Below are positions 52,664 through 61,813 of a DNA stretch of 64,000 bases, one piece after another (within the stretch, counting starts at the first letter, position 1; each line of letters starts with the position of its first letter). The DNA lies in contig NZ_CP048279.1 of assembly GCF_010365305.1 (NCBI RefSeq), forward strand, positions 1,054,001 through 1,118,000, written 5' to 3'. Under the pieces are notes generated by a model. It had not been told where the DNA came from. It worked only from the letters and a program-made list of their open reading frames with translations, and did not search any database. The position numbers and the translations under genes are program-made. This DNA comes from Staphylococcus sp. MI 10-1553. GTDB taxonomy: Bacteria > Bacillota > Bacilli > Staphylococcales > Staphylococcaceae.

Positions 52664-53389
52664 ATGCATGAACTCACTGTCTATCATTTTATGCCAGACA
52701 AACTCAATTTATATAGTGATATTGGCAACATTATGGCGTTGAAATATCGTGCCAAACAGCGTGGGATTCATCTTAACGTTGTCGATGTGAATGATACTGA
52801 AAATGTCGACCTTTCTAAAGCGGATATTTTCTTCATCGGTGGTGGAAGTGACCGTGAACAAAGTTTGGCTACGGAGTCATTGCGCAAAATTAAAACGGAA
52901 TTGAAAGCAGCGATAGAAGATGGGTTACCTGGCCTCACAGTTTGTGGAGGGTACCAGTTTTTAGGTGAAAAATATATTACACCTGATGGCCAAGAACTCG
53001 AAGGCTTACACATTTTAGACTTTTATACAGAATCTAAAAAAGAACGTTTAACAGGTGATATCGTTATCGAAAGTGATACATTTGGAACTATCGTTGGTTT
53101 TGAAAATCATGGGGGCCGCACGTATCATGATTACGACACATTAGGTACTGTGACACACGGTTATGGTAATAATGATACTGACTTTAAAGAGGGTATTCAT
53201 TATAAAAACTTGTTAGGGACGTATTTGCACGGTCCGATTTTACCGAAAAACCATGAGATGACGGACTATTTATTGAAAGCTGCTGCAGAACGAAAAGGCA
53301 TTCCGTTCGAGCCACTCCATATTGATAATGCGGAAGAAGAACAAGCTAAACAAGTATTAGTAGACCGAGCGCGAAAAAATAAAAGCTAA
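52664..53389 (+). CDS. gatD: lipid II isoglutaminyl synthase, glutaminase subunit GatD
   Basis: 241 residues from ATG 52664, with AAGGAGG inside the murT end; one base separates the genes. Class I glutamine amidotransferase-like: catalytic Cys in [10 protein letters not shown] and His in [10 protein letters not shown]. It supplies ammonia to MurT. Intact. Confidence 0.96.
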   Translation: MHELTVYHFMPDKLNLYSDIGNIMALKYRAKQRGIHLNVVDVNDTENVDLSKADIFFIGGGSDREQSLATESLRKIKTELKAAIEDGLPGLTVCGGYQFLGEKYITPDGQELEGLHILDFYTESKKERLTGDIVIESDTFGTIVGFENHGGRTYHDYDTLGTVTHGYGNNDTDFKEGIHYKNLLGTYLHGPILPKNHEMTDYLLKAAAERKGIPFEPLHIDNAEEEQAKQVLVDRARKNKS

Positions 53390-53929
53390 AGAAAAAGACT
53401 GAATAAAAAATTTTTGTATCTTAAATTTTATATTTCAGTGATTGCCATTATGGGTTCGCGTTCTCAGGTGCTGATCCTACAACTAACCAACGCTATGATT
53501 AAACTTTTACATTTGCAGACGCGTTGGTGGATTTTGGGAGTAGTACAGCAATCTCATGTGCAACAAAGATTTCGTCGTACTGTCCCCGCAAGGCTGACTA
53601 GACTTCTCAAAAGTACAAGCATTGAGAAGTCAGACAGCTACTGCGATAAACAGTGGTCGCTGTTAAATATCAGAAATCATATTTAAGTCTTTGGTTTATC
53701 CCTCAAGAGTCTCGTTCATTTTTGAAATCATTTTGCCCATTCAATAAAAAAATAAATGAGGGGGGTTTTTTATATAAAGGAATATTTTCTTGTTCGCTAA
53801 AGTATATATTTTCTCTTGAGGAGTAATAAGACGCAATAAGGGTGCATTAATGCAACATGATGATATTGTAAATATAGTTATAAAAATATATAATATATGT
53901 GTAAATTTATTAAAAAGGGGGGAGTAACT
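53390..53929. other. intergenic region with repeat copy 4 and a palindrome
   Basis: No gene. Repeat copy 4 (53441-53726), then an AT-rich part with a 12-base palindrome TGCATTAATGCA at 53843-53854. This may belong to the promoter region of the bacteriocin operon that follows. Confidence 0.6.
53441..53726 (+). repeat. dispersed intergenic hairpin repeat, copy 4
   Basis: Reads ATTGCCATTATGGGTTCGCG to CTCAAGAGTCTCGTTCATTT. Has the large hairpin (GGGAGTAGTACAGCAATCT/AGATTTCGTCGTACTGTCCCC) and the small hairpin (ACTTCTCAA/TTGAGAAGT). Inverted partner of 50284-50567. Confidence 0.9.
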
Positions 53930-54219
53930 ATGAAAAACAAATTTTTAAGTACATTTGCTGCAGGGTTATTAGTGGTTTGTATTTGTGGCACAAGTATAGT
54001 TAGTGCAAAAACTATCTATACTGACGGAGGAAAATGGAGTTATGGGTAGGAAGCGAGTATGTTTGGTCATATTATAGCCAAAACCATAGATATCATAGTT
54101 CGACCGCAATAGGGAAGTATGAATCAGAAAGTGGATTTACTGAACCTAGAGAAGAAGCTAAACCATCGGCAGAAAAACGATGGTGGTGGAGTAATGAATC
54201 ATATTATAATGTTTACTAG
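53930..54219 (+). pseudogene. lactococcin 972 family bacteriocin, frameshifted
   Basis: ATG 53930 follows GGGGGGAG. A signal peptide (MKNKFLSTFAAGLLVVCICG to about residue 27, VSAK) leads to DGGKWSYG, then TAG at 54047. One base inserted in the GGG run would continue into the +1 frame VGSEYVWSYYSQNHRYHSS and on to WWWSNESYYNVY. Lactococcin 972 itself is a secreted class of cell-wall-targeting peptide with this GGxWxYG start. The downstream genes are damaged too, so a real mutation is likelier than a read error. Confidence 0.8.
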
Positions 54220-54244
54220 TTACCAAGTTTTTAGGAGGTGAGCG

Positions 54245-56214
54245 ATGAAGTGGATGAAACACTTTTTAGATGTGGTCACGCTCACACTAATAAGCTTATT
54301 TTTAATTCTTGTACTGTATGAAGAGGATAGCGAAATACTTACTGGAAATCGCGTGAATCTTGAAGTTGAAAGTTGGAACTATGAACATTCGAAAGCAGAA
54401 GTTTTTGAAAAGTTTGAGAAGGTTGCGAAAGACGCAGCGCAGATATTGCGATTATTAAAGTCGTAATAGTTCATAAAGAACACCAAGTCGATAAAGCAAT
54501 TTATGCGTTTAAAAAGGCAAATCATCACTCAATAACACCGATGGACACCAAATATAGTTATCACCATTTAACGCATGATGAATTGATGCAGCGAGATGTA
54601 CGTGGTGATTATTTCATATTAGATGATATTGCTAATAAGGAACAATTGAAAACAGCTTTAGAAAGTGTCGGTCTTAAGTTGAGGATTGGACCTGTACAAT
54701 CATGGATAATCTATGGGGATGTGCTCATTAATCGAGGCGTGTTACTTCCTTTTGTTACGTTATTAATCATTTACGCATTATACTATTTACATGATGGGAG
54801 CCAGAATTTTAAAACATACGCGACGATGCGTATGCATGGATATCGCTTTTACAACTTATTTTTTCTGAATATTAAGAGTATTTTGTTAAGATGGTTCTTA
54901 TTAGCGGTAGGTATTGGACTCATTTCGATAGGATTGTTGAAATGGTTAGGATTGGATGGGCAACTCGAGTATTTTGTAAGTCGTCTCATCGTAGTGGATG
55001 TTCTATTGTGGATGATTTTATCTATCAGTTCATTACTATCTTATTTCTTACTTATCAATATGAATGTCCTTTTAATGATTAAAGGGCTTAAGCCGTATCG
55101 ATTACTGCACTTTATCAATTATGCAACAAAATTGAGTATGCTATTTATGCTCACGTTTCTCATTTTGCCAAACGTTAATCAAATGAAAAAGTTAGAATAA
55201 ATTCAAGAAACAGAAGCATGGTGGGGTAAACTAGATGATTATTACACAATTGAGTTGAAACCCATACGGCGTAGTATGAACGAAGAGATGGAATTTGCGA
55301 AACGATATCATCAAATGTTTATATACAGTGAGCAACATGAACAAGCATTATTGATGAATCAAAATGTATTGTATGAACCAAGTCAAACAAATTATACGCC
55401 AGACGAAGGAAATGTGCTGTTTGTCAATCAAAACTTTGTTGATTTTTTTAAGTCTCAATTACGAGATTTACCGAATTTAGAAGACCGACCTGGACAAATA
55501 GAGTTGTATTTACCTTCTCAAGCTAAAAATGAAGCCTCAGCCATACGTGCAGATTTTCAGGATTGGGTGAACTATCAACTTCCAAATCCAGAATCAAAGA
55601 CAAAGGTGCAAGTGACGCAGTTGAAAAATCCTTACGAAATTTATGCCTTCGATGTGCGCACTGGATTATCTACAGTCTATTTGAAATCCCCTGCGATTTT
55701 AATGTTAAATGCCAAAGACTTAACGGATGATTTTTATTATTCCACATTATCACAAGGTGAATTGATTTTTAAAAATTATGAAAATATTGTCCGTAATATC
55801 GACCGCTTTAATTTGAAGGATGACGTGCAAGGTGTAACCAATTATAAAGACAGCGTTATGAAAATGTATCGAGAAGCACAAACGAAATGGATGGTGTATA
55901 GCTTTTCTAGCGCAATCGCTATGGCAGTCTTGTGTATCGTCACGTTATTAGATGTATTGCATTACTTTGAACAGCACCGTCAATGGTTGCTCATGCGAAA
56001 AATGTTTGGCTTCAGACGTTGGCAAAACTATCGCAACTATATCATATTAAGTGGTTTATTTACTGCTCTTATTGGCGCGTTCTTATTTGAAAAGACACAA
56101 AATAGCAATGTGCTATGGATATTTGGCGTGATTTTGCTGTTTCAATTCGTCATTCAATGGACTTACATCCATTATTTAGAAAAACAATTTAATGTATTAA
56201 TTAGGGAGGTGTAG
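54245..56214 (+). pseudogene. lactococcin 972-type ABC/immunity integral membrane protein (DUF1430-like), broken
   Basis: The gene is in three pieces: 54245-54466 (frame 2), then a frameshift to the frame open from about 54470 to 55200, where TAA at 55198-55200 interrupts, and a same-frame continuation to 56214. Joined, it would be about 655 residues, the usual size of the bacteriocin-associated integral membrane protein. It has an N-terminal anchor, membrane helices near the middle, a long extracytoplasmic part and three C-terminal helices. It belongs with the bacteriocin upstream and the ATPase downstream. Non-functional as read. Confidence 0.75.
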
Positions 56215-56217
56215 GTA

Positions 56218-56547
56218 GTGAAGAAACTTATTTTAGTTGCGTTTGCTATTATTGTAGTGGCAGTGGGGTTATTTTTAGCTTTTGCACGTATTCCCTATGT
56301 CGATTATTTTAATCCCTTTCTTAAAAAAGAGACCTCTTATGCAGTAGTGCCATTGGGAACACAAACATATGTGGATATTCAAGCATATGATGAATCGGGC
56401 GAACCACTCAAATATCGTTTGAATTTCGGTGGATATGATGCCCAGTCTGATCATGTAAAAGTGATTCACAAAGGTAAATACGTCTTTGAAATCGAATATA
56501 TTCATGACCTTTCAAAATGGCCTAAAGAGGTGAAAGTGACAGAATGA
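56218..56547 (+). CDS. YxeA-family secreted protein
   Basis: 109 residues from GTG 56218 (AGGGAGGTG upstream). An N-terminal signal/anchor (LILVAFAIIVVAVGLFLAF) and a beta-rich YxeA/DUF1093 domain (YVDIQAYDESGEPLKYRLNF). Intact, though it sits in an otherwise decayed operon. Members accompany lactococcin-972 transporters; role unknown. Confidence 0.7.
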   Translation: MKKLILVAFAIIVVAVGLFLAFARIPYVDYFNPFLKKETSYAVVPLGTQTYVDIQAYDESGEPLKYRLNFGGYDAQSDHVKVIHKGKYVFEIEYIHDLSKWPKEVKVTE

Positions 56548-56636
56548 TTGAATTGAAAAATGTGACGATTCAAAAAGGGAAACGTAGAGTTAATAGACAA
56601 AAAGAAACTCAATGATTTAGAAAAACGATATCTTAA
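56544..56636 (+). pseudogene. ABC transporter ATPase remnant of the bacteriocin operon
   Basis: ATG overlaps the YxeA stop (ATGA). MIELKNVTIQKGKRRV is the first strand of an ABC ATPase, then a frame stop at 56613-56615. The following bases in another frame read KKLNDLEKRYLK and a stop, a plausible ATPase C-terminus. About 180 residues with Walker motifs are deleted between. Confidence 0.6.
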
Positions 56637-56861
56637 GTGAGGTTCTATAGAATCAAAAAATAAAAGAATATATTAATTGGATATCTTTAAAAATTTTTAA
56701 CTCTCCTTTTTCAAATCTATAGAGTAGATGGATTACAAATACCTTCGCGTAAATATTCTATAAAAATATTAAATGTTTACTTCTAAATTTCATTTTTTAT
56801 ATAGCATTATTTCTTCTTTTAACAACTTTATTTATGTATATTATAACTAAAATTTCAAAAA

Positions 56862-56877
56862 ATGCGCATATGTGCAT
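56862..56877 (+). promoter_or_regulatory. near-palindrome before the bacilysin-type cluster
   Basis: ATGCGCATATGTGCAT, an imperfect 16-base inverted repeat (14 of 16 paired), followed by TATGATAAT, a possible -10. It lies in the AT-rich 56637-56934 stretch, which otherwise has no gene, about 60 bases before the leader peptide. Confidence 0.4.
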
Positions 56878-56934
56878 ATAACTATATGATAATAATTTTA
56901 TATATTCAAAGAAATTTTATAAAGGGGTGAAATT

Positions 56935-57030
56935 ATGAAAATGAAGTTATTTTTTTCTAAAAGTTACTATTGTTTTTTTATTACCGTAATAGCGTTTGGT
57001 AATCCGATTATAGGAAATCATTTATGGTAG
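56935..57030 (+). CDS. 31-residue hydrophobic leader-like peptide before bacG
   Basis: ATG 56935 has an excellent AAAGGGGTGA site. MKMKLFFSKSYYCFFITVIA, then FGNPIIGNHLW. Hydrophobic, with a basic N-terminus. It ends 8 bases before the apparent bacG frame begins. Could be a leader peptide, a small signal, or the rest of a lost gene. No family recognised. Confidence 0.4.
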   Translation: MKMKLFFSKSYYCFFITVIAFGNPIIGNHLW

Positions 57031-57037
57031 TTTCTAG

Positions 57038-57799
57038 ATTAAAAAAACACATAGCTATTGGCATCTTATAATAGGAGGAAGTAAAGGGATTGGAAAATCT
57101 ATTGCTAAAGAACTATTAAATAAAGGTGAGAATGTAATAATTGTTTCTAGGAATTCTAAATCCATAACATGTAATACATTTTGCGAAGATAGCAATATTT
57201 TGTTACTTAATTATGATATGAGTGAAATTGATAGTGGGTTTAAGATAAAAGACTTTTTAATCAGTAATAATATTCAAATTAAATCACTTGTAAATTGCTT
57301 GCCGGGATCACAAAGTAATAGAATTGAAGATTTTGAAAAGAAACACTTGATAAGCGCAATAGAATCTAAATTATATCCATATATTCATATGGTCTTATTG
57401 CTAAAGGACTCTTTTTGGGGTAGCGGAAGTGTAGTTAATATTATAGGAACAAATTGGAAACATCCTGATTCAAATATGTTTATAAATAGTATGGTTAACT
57501 CGGCTATCGTTAATGCTACAAAAAATTTAGTTGTAGAATTAGCAGAATATAATGTGGTAATTAATAATATACATCCTGGATTTGTGAAAACAGAAAGATT
57601 TGGTATGTATATCGAGCATCATTCACGTATAAATAATTTAACTGAAGATGAAACAATTAATATTATAAAAAATAAAATTCCTTTAAAACAGATAGGGAAG
57701 ACAGAGGAATTAGCCAAGTTAGCAGTTTTTTTAATAGAGAGTAAATATATTACCGGTCAAAATATTAATTTTGATGGAAGTTATAATAATTCACTATGA
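57038..57799 (+). CDS. bacG: BacG-like SDR (dihydro-hydroxyphenylpyruvate reductase of bacilysin synthesis)
   Basis: SDR of about 253 residues. LIIGGSKGIGKSIAKELL is the nucleotide-binding motif, and the stretch NWKHPDSNMFINSMVNSA closely resembles B. subtilis BacG (YwfH). Also HPGFVKTERF and YITGQNINFDGS. BacG reduces the conjugated dienone to tetrahydro-HPP, the anticapsin precursor. No ATG/GTG/TTG is available at the 5' end: the frame opens after TAG 57035 with ATT. An ATG at 57024 would connect if one A were added to the A7 run at 57041-57047. Either a non-canonical start or a frameshift is implied. It overlaps bacA by 4 bases. Confidence 0.8.
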   Translation: MKKTHSYWHLIIGGSKGIGKSIAKELLNKGENVIIVSRNSKSITCNTFCEDSNILLLNYDMSEIDSGFKIKDFLISNNIQIKSLVNCLPGSQSNRIEDFEKKHLISAIESKLYPYIHMVLLLKDSFWGSGSVVNIIGTNWKHPDSNMFINSMVNSAIVNATKNLVVELAEYNVVINNIHPGFVKTERFGMYIEHHSRINNLTEDETINIIKNKIPLKQIGKTEELAKLAVFLIESKYITGQNINFDGSYNNSL

Positions 57800-58299
57800 A
57801 AGAGAATGAAAAATATATAATTGCAACTTTAGGCCCTATGGGAAGTAGTTCGTATTATGTAGCTAATAAGTTACAAAAAGTGAAGGAGATTATCTTATTT
57901 GACACCTTTGAAGAGGCGTCTGATGCGTTATTAGATAACAAATGTGACAAATTATTAGTTCCACATGCTTATCCAAATATAAATAATTTTTATATGAATC
58001 CGAAACTTAGAGTAATTAAAACTTTTATTGAAAAAACTCCTGTTTATGGAATTGCTACTAGACTATCTAATAAGAATGACGATATAAGTAAAATAGTTAC
58101 ACATACTGCCCCCGTACCTTTACTAGACTATTACAATGTTCATTACAATGGCCAATTAGTACTAGCAAATTCAACAAGTGAAGCTGCTAAATTAGTAGCA
58201 AATAAAACTTATGATTATTGTATAACAAATGAAGAAGCATTGAATAGATATAATTTGAGGAACTATGCCTGTGAAAACAACGCTCTAACAGTACCATAA
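57796..58299 (+). CDS. bacA: BacA-like prephenate decarboxylase, 3' end replaced by IS
   Basis: 167 codons. ATLGPMGSSS, DTFEEASDALL, LLVPHAYPNINNFYM, TPVYGIATR and HTAPVPLLDYY follow B. subtilis BacA closely. BacA converts prephenate to dihydro-HPP without aromatisation, the first step to bacilysin. About 204 residues are usual; here native sequence ends near 58290 and the last few codons lie in the insertion sequence. Some C-terminal residues are missing, so activity is doubtful. ATGA overlap with bacG. Confidence 0.82.
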   Translation: MKENEKYIIATLGPMGSSSYYVANKLQKVKEIILFDTFEEASDALLDNKCDKLLVPHAYPNINNFYMNPKLRVIKTFIEKTPVYGIATRLSNKNDDISKIVTHTAPVPLLDYYNVHYNGQLVLANSTSEAAKLVANKTYDYCITNEEALNRYNLRNYACENNALTVP

Positions 58300-58472
58300 A
58301 AACGCAGTAAATGAGACCACCCAAATCGCATTTTCCAGTCGCATTAAAAACGCTAATTTGATACCACCTGAATAAACTCCTTACTGGAGTTTATTTTTTT
58401 ACGCTTATTACTACTTTTTAATGATATAAAAATACTTGTACACTTTGTACAAATTTTTTTTGGAGGGATTTT

Positions 58473-60008
58473 ATGCCTAATTATTTAGAAATTATTAGAC
58501 TACATGAGTTGTCATTTAGTCAAAGGAAGATTTGTGAAAGCGTGGGTTCAGGTAGGACTTTGGTAAAACGAACAATTGATATTGCTAAGGAAAATCAATT
58601 ATCGTATCAGATATTAAGAAATTGGGACATAGGAAGAATATCAGATATGTTTGATGTTAGAAAAAATCAATCAAAAATGAAATTTAAAGATAATGATTTT
58701 ACGATGCCTGACTATAAAGAGCTTTCAAAATCATTATCCCAACCTGGTGTTACTATGAAATTACTTTGGGAGGAGTATGTGCATGCTTGTCGTTTAAATA
58801 ATAGGGCTTACTATCAATTAACTCAGTTCAGAAAGTACTTTAATGAATACTTATCAAAACAATCTTTTTCAGAAATAATTCGTCATAAAGCTGGAGAAAG
58901 AGTTGAAGTTGATTGGGCTGGTTCTAAAATCCGTTGGATTGATCCTACAACAGGTGAAGTTATTTATGGGTATTTGTTCGTTGCTGTCTTACCTTTCAGT
59001 GGATATGCATTCGCCTATGGTTGTACCGATATGAAACAAGAAAATTGGATAAATGCACATGTGGAAATGTTTAATTATTTTAGAGGTGTTCCTACTTTAC
59101 TTGTATCAGATAACTTAAAAACAGGAGTGATTAAAAACTCAAAAACAGGTATCATACTTAACCGTAGTTATGAGGATTTAGCCACTCACTTTAGAACAAT
59201 CATAATGCCAACACGCGTTCGTAAACCAAAAGATAAAGCTACAGTAGAAAATACTGTTAAGCAATTAACAACTTATATCATTGCCAAGATGAGAAACTAT
59301 CAATGTTTCAGTATAGAACAATATAACAATCTCCTGCTAGCAGAATTAGAGAAATTCAATAAGAAACCTTTTCAAAAGAAAAAAGGATCTAGATTTTCCT
59401 TGTTCGAAGAACATGAACGCAGTGCACTTCAGAGTTTACCAGCCTGTAAATATGAATTCTGTGAGTATAAAACAGCTAAAGTTTTTGCTAACTCACATAT
59501 AACATATAAGAAGCATAACTATTCTGTTCCTCATCAATATATTGGCGATACTGTTCAACTTAAAATTTCAAAAAATACTATTAAGATATATAAAAATGAA
59601 ACATTATTATGCGAACATTCAACTCTATATAAACATCCTGGTGGCTATACTTCTATTAACGACCACTTTCCTACTAATAGTAGCACACATGGTGAGTGGA
59701 ACAGTAAGAGATATTTAAAATGGGCATCTAGAATCGGACCTAATACAAGAATTGTTGTGGAGAAAATGTTCGAGGAAGGTCCTGAGCAGCGTCACTATAA
59801 AAGAGTTCATTCCTTATTAAAATTGGCAGACAAATATACAGATCGCACTCTGGATAATGCCTGCCTAATCTCCTTAGAGAAATCAATGAATCCTGGATTT
59901 AACTTAATAAAAAATATATTATCAAGTGGAGCTTTCCAATTAAATTCTAACAGCGGTAATGCTCCTGAACAATCATTTTTAAGAGGAGCTAATTACTATG
60001 ATAAATAA
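58473..60008 (+). CDS. istA: IS21-family transposase IstA
   Basis: 511 residues with TTGGAGGG before the ATG. An N-terminal helix-turn-helix (HELSFSQRKICESVGSGR) is followed by a DDE integrase core: D in EVDWAGSK, D in LLVSDNLKTG, and E in KDKATVENTVKQL. Apparently intact, overlapping istB by 11 bases. Confidence 0.95.
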   Translation: MPNYLEIIRLHELSFSQRKICESVGSGRTLVKRTIDIAKENQLSYQILRNWDIGRISDMFDVRKNQSKMKFKDNDFTMPDYKELSKSLSQPGVTMKLLWEEYVHACRLNNRAYYQLTQFRKYFNEYLSKQSFSEIIRHKAGERVEVDWAGSKIRWIDPTTGEVIYGYLFVAVLPFSGYAFAYGCTDMKQENWINAHVEMFNYFRGVPTLLVSDNLKTGVIKNSKTGIILNRSYEDLATHFRTIIMPTRVRKPKDKATVENTVKQLTTYIIAKMRNYQCFSIEQYNNLLLAELEKFNKKPFQKKKGSRFSLFEEHERSALQSLPACKYEFCEYKTAKVFANSHITYKKHNYSVPHQYIGDTVQLKISKNTIKIYKNETLLCEHSTLYKHPGGYTSINDHFPTNSSTHGEWNSKRYLKWASRIGPNTRIVVEKMFEEGPEQRHYKRVHSLLKLADKYTDRTLDNACLISLEKSMNPGFNLIKNILSSGAFQLNSNSGNAPEQSFLRGANYYDK

Positions 60009-60741
60009 TAAAGAAAGATTAAGTAACCTAACAAGATTATTAAGAGAAATGAAAATGTCTGTTATGGCAGATCATTTAAGTGATATCTATACTAATCAAA
60101 GTAATCAAAACCTATCCACTTTAGATATATTAGAAAAAATAATAATAGAAGAATCAGATACTAGATTAAGGAATAAAAAAGAGAGATATAGAAAAGCTGC
60201 GAATTTATCTGTGATTAATGCAAGATTAGAGAATTTAATCTATTCATCCAAAAGAAAATTGAAACCTGAAACGATTGAACAGCTATCTACTAATGACTAT
60301 ATTCTTTACAATAATAATGTCATTATTCAGGGCGCCACCGGCACTGGCAAAAGCTATCTAGCCTGCGCATTAATCAACCACGCAATTGACAATGGACATA
60401 CAGGGTTATTTTTTAGAATGACTGATTTACTAAGTAAATTACAACAAGCTGAATATAATAATACGTTGGATAGATTATTAAAGAAACTTGGAAGAGCTGA
60501 TATTTTAGTAATTGATGATTTCTTATTAACTAATACAACTGAACAAGAACAAAAGTATTTAATGGAAGTGTTTGAAATAAGAAGCCGCGAAAAGTCATTA
60601 ATACTTTGTTCGCAAATGACTTCTGTAGAATGGCATAAGAAATTAGGCGGTGGAGCCATCGCAGATGCGATTTTAGATAGAGCTGTATCAAAGTCATATA
60701 AAATATTTTTAGAGGGTGAATCATTGAGAAAAATTAAATAG
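59998..60741 (+). CDS. istB: IS21-family transposition helper ATPase IstB
   Basis: 247 residues. AAA+ ATPase with Walker A GATGTGKSYLACAL (about 105-118) and Walker B DILVIDDFLL; DnaC-like. It assists IstA in target selection. Intact. Confidence 0.95.
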   Translation: MINNKERLSNLTRLLREMKMSVMADHLSDIYTNQSNQNLSTLDILEKIIIEESDTRLRNKKERYRKAANLSVINARLENLIYSSKRKLKPETIEQLSTNDYILYNNNVIIQGATGTGKSYLACALINHAIDNGHTGLFFRMTDLLSKLQQAEYNNTLDRLLKKLGRADILVIDDFLLTNTTEQEQKYLMEVFEIRSREKSLILCSQMTSVEWHKKLGGGAIADAILDRAVSKSYKIFLEGESLRKIK

Positions 60742-60744
60742 TAG

Positions 60745-61059
<315 letters not shown>

Positions 61060-61060
61060 T

Positions 61061-61813
61061 ATGAATTTTCATGACAAAGTTGTAATAGTTACCGGTGGAT
61101 GTTCAGGAATTGGTCTAGCTACCTCGATAAAGTATAAAGAAAATGGAGCAAAGGTGTATATATTAGACATAAATGAAGATAAAGGTAAAACTCTTGAAAA
61201 AGAATACCATAATATAAAGTTTATAAATACAGACTTAACGAACGAAAATCAATGTAAAAAAGCAGTAGATTATATTTTTAAGAATGAACGTCAAATTGAT
61301 GTATTGGTTAATAATGTTGGAATAGAGATAGATGAAAGTATACATGAGAGTACCTATGAGAAATTTGACAGAGCAATGAAAGTCAATGTGTATAGTATGA
61401 TTTATATGACAAAATTAGTAATAAAAATAATGATGAATCAAAAAATGGGTAACATAGTTAATGTTTGTTCAGTGGCGGGAAGGATAGCATGGCCACACAT
61501 ACCACTATACAATACAACTAAAGGTGCAGTTTTACAATTAACTAAATCTGCTGCATTAGAATATGCTAAGTACGGTATTAGAATAAATGGTGTTAGCCCG
61601 GGACTAATATTAACGCCGTTAAATGTAGAGTCATTTAAGAAACAAGGAAATTATAGTGAAGTCATAAAGGAAAAGTTGAAGGCAATACCGCTTGGTGTTA
61701 TAGGAGAACCTAGTGATGTAGCAAATTCAATAATATTTTTATCAGATGATGAAATGTCAAGATATATTACGGGTACAGACTTAGTCATAGATGGAGGTTA
61801 TTCTATTGTTTAA
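61061..61813 (+). CDS. bacC: BacC-like SDR (dihydroanticapsin dehydrogenase)
   Basis: 250 residues from ATG 61061, one base after the bacB stop; GAGAAGGA upstream. SDR with VTGGCSGIGLATS, NNVG, YNTTKGAV (catalytic Tyr-Lys) and a final YITGTDLVIDGGYS. BacC oxidises dihydroanticapsin to L-anticapsin with NAD+. Intact, ending inside the start of bacD. Confidence 0.88.
   Translation: MNFHDKVVIVTGGCSGIGLATSIKYKENGAKVYILDINEDKGKTLEKEYHNIKFINTDLTNENQCKKAVDYIFKNERQIDVLVNNVGIEIDESIHESTYEKFDRAMKVNVYSMIYMTKLVIKIMMNQKMGNIVNVCSVAGRIAWPHIPLYNTTKGAVLQLTKSAALEYAKYGIRINGVSPGLILTPLNVESFKKQGNYSEVIKEKLKAIPLGVIGEPSDVANSIIFLSDDEMSRYITGTDLVIDGGYSIV

Noticed and set aside
53414..53686. 90-codon frame on the plus strand
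   Set aside because: Lies wholly across hairpin repeat copy 4; the similar frame in the inverted copy differs, and no protein features are visible.
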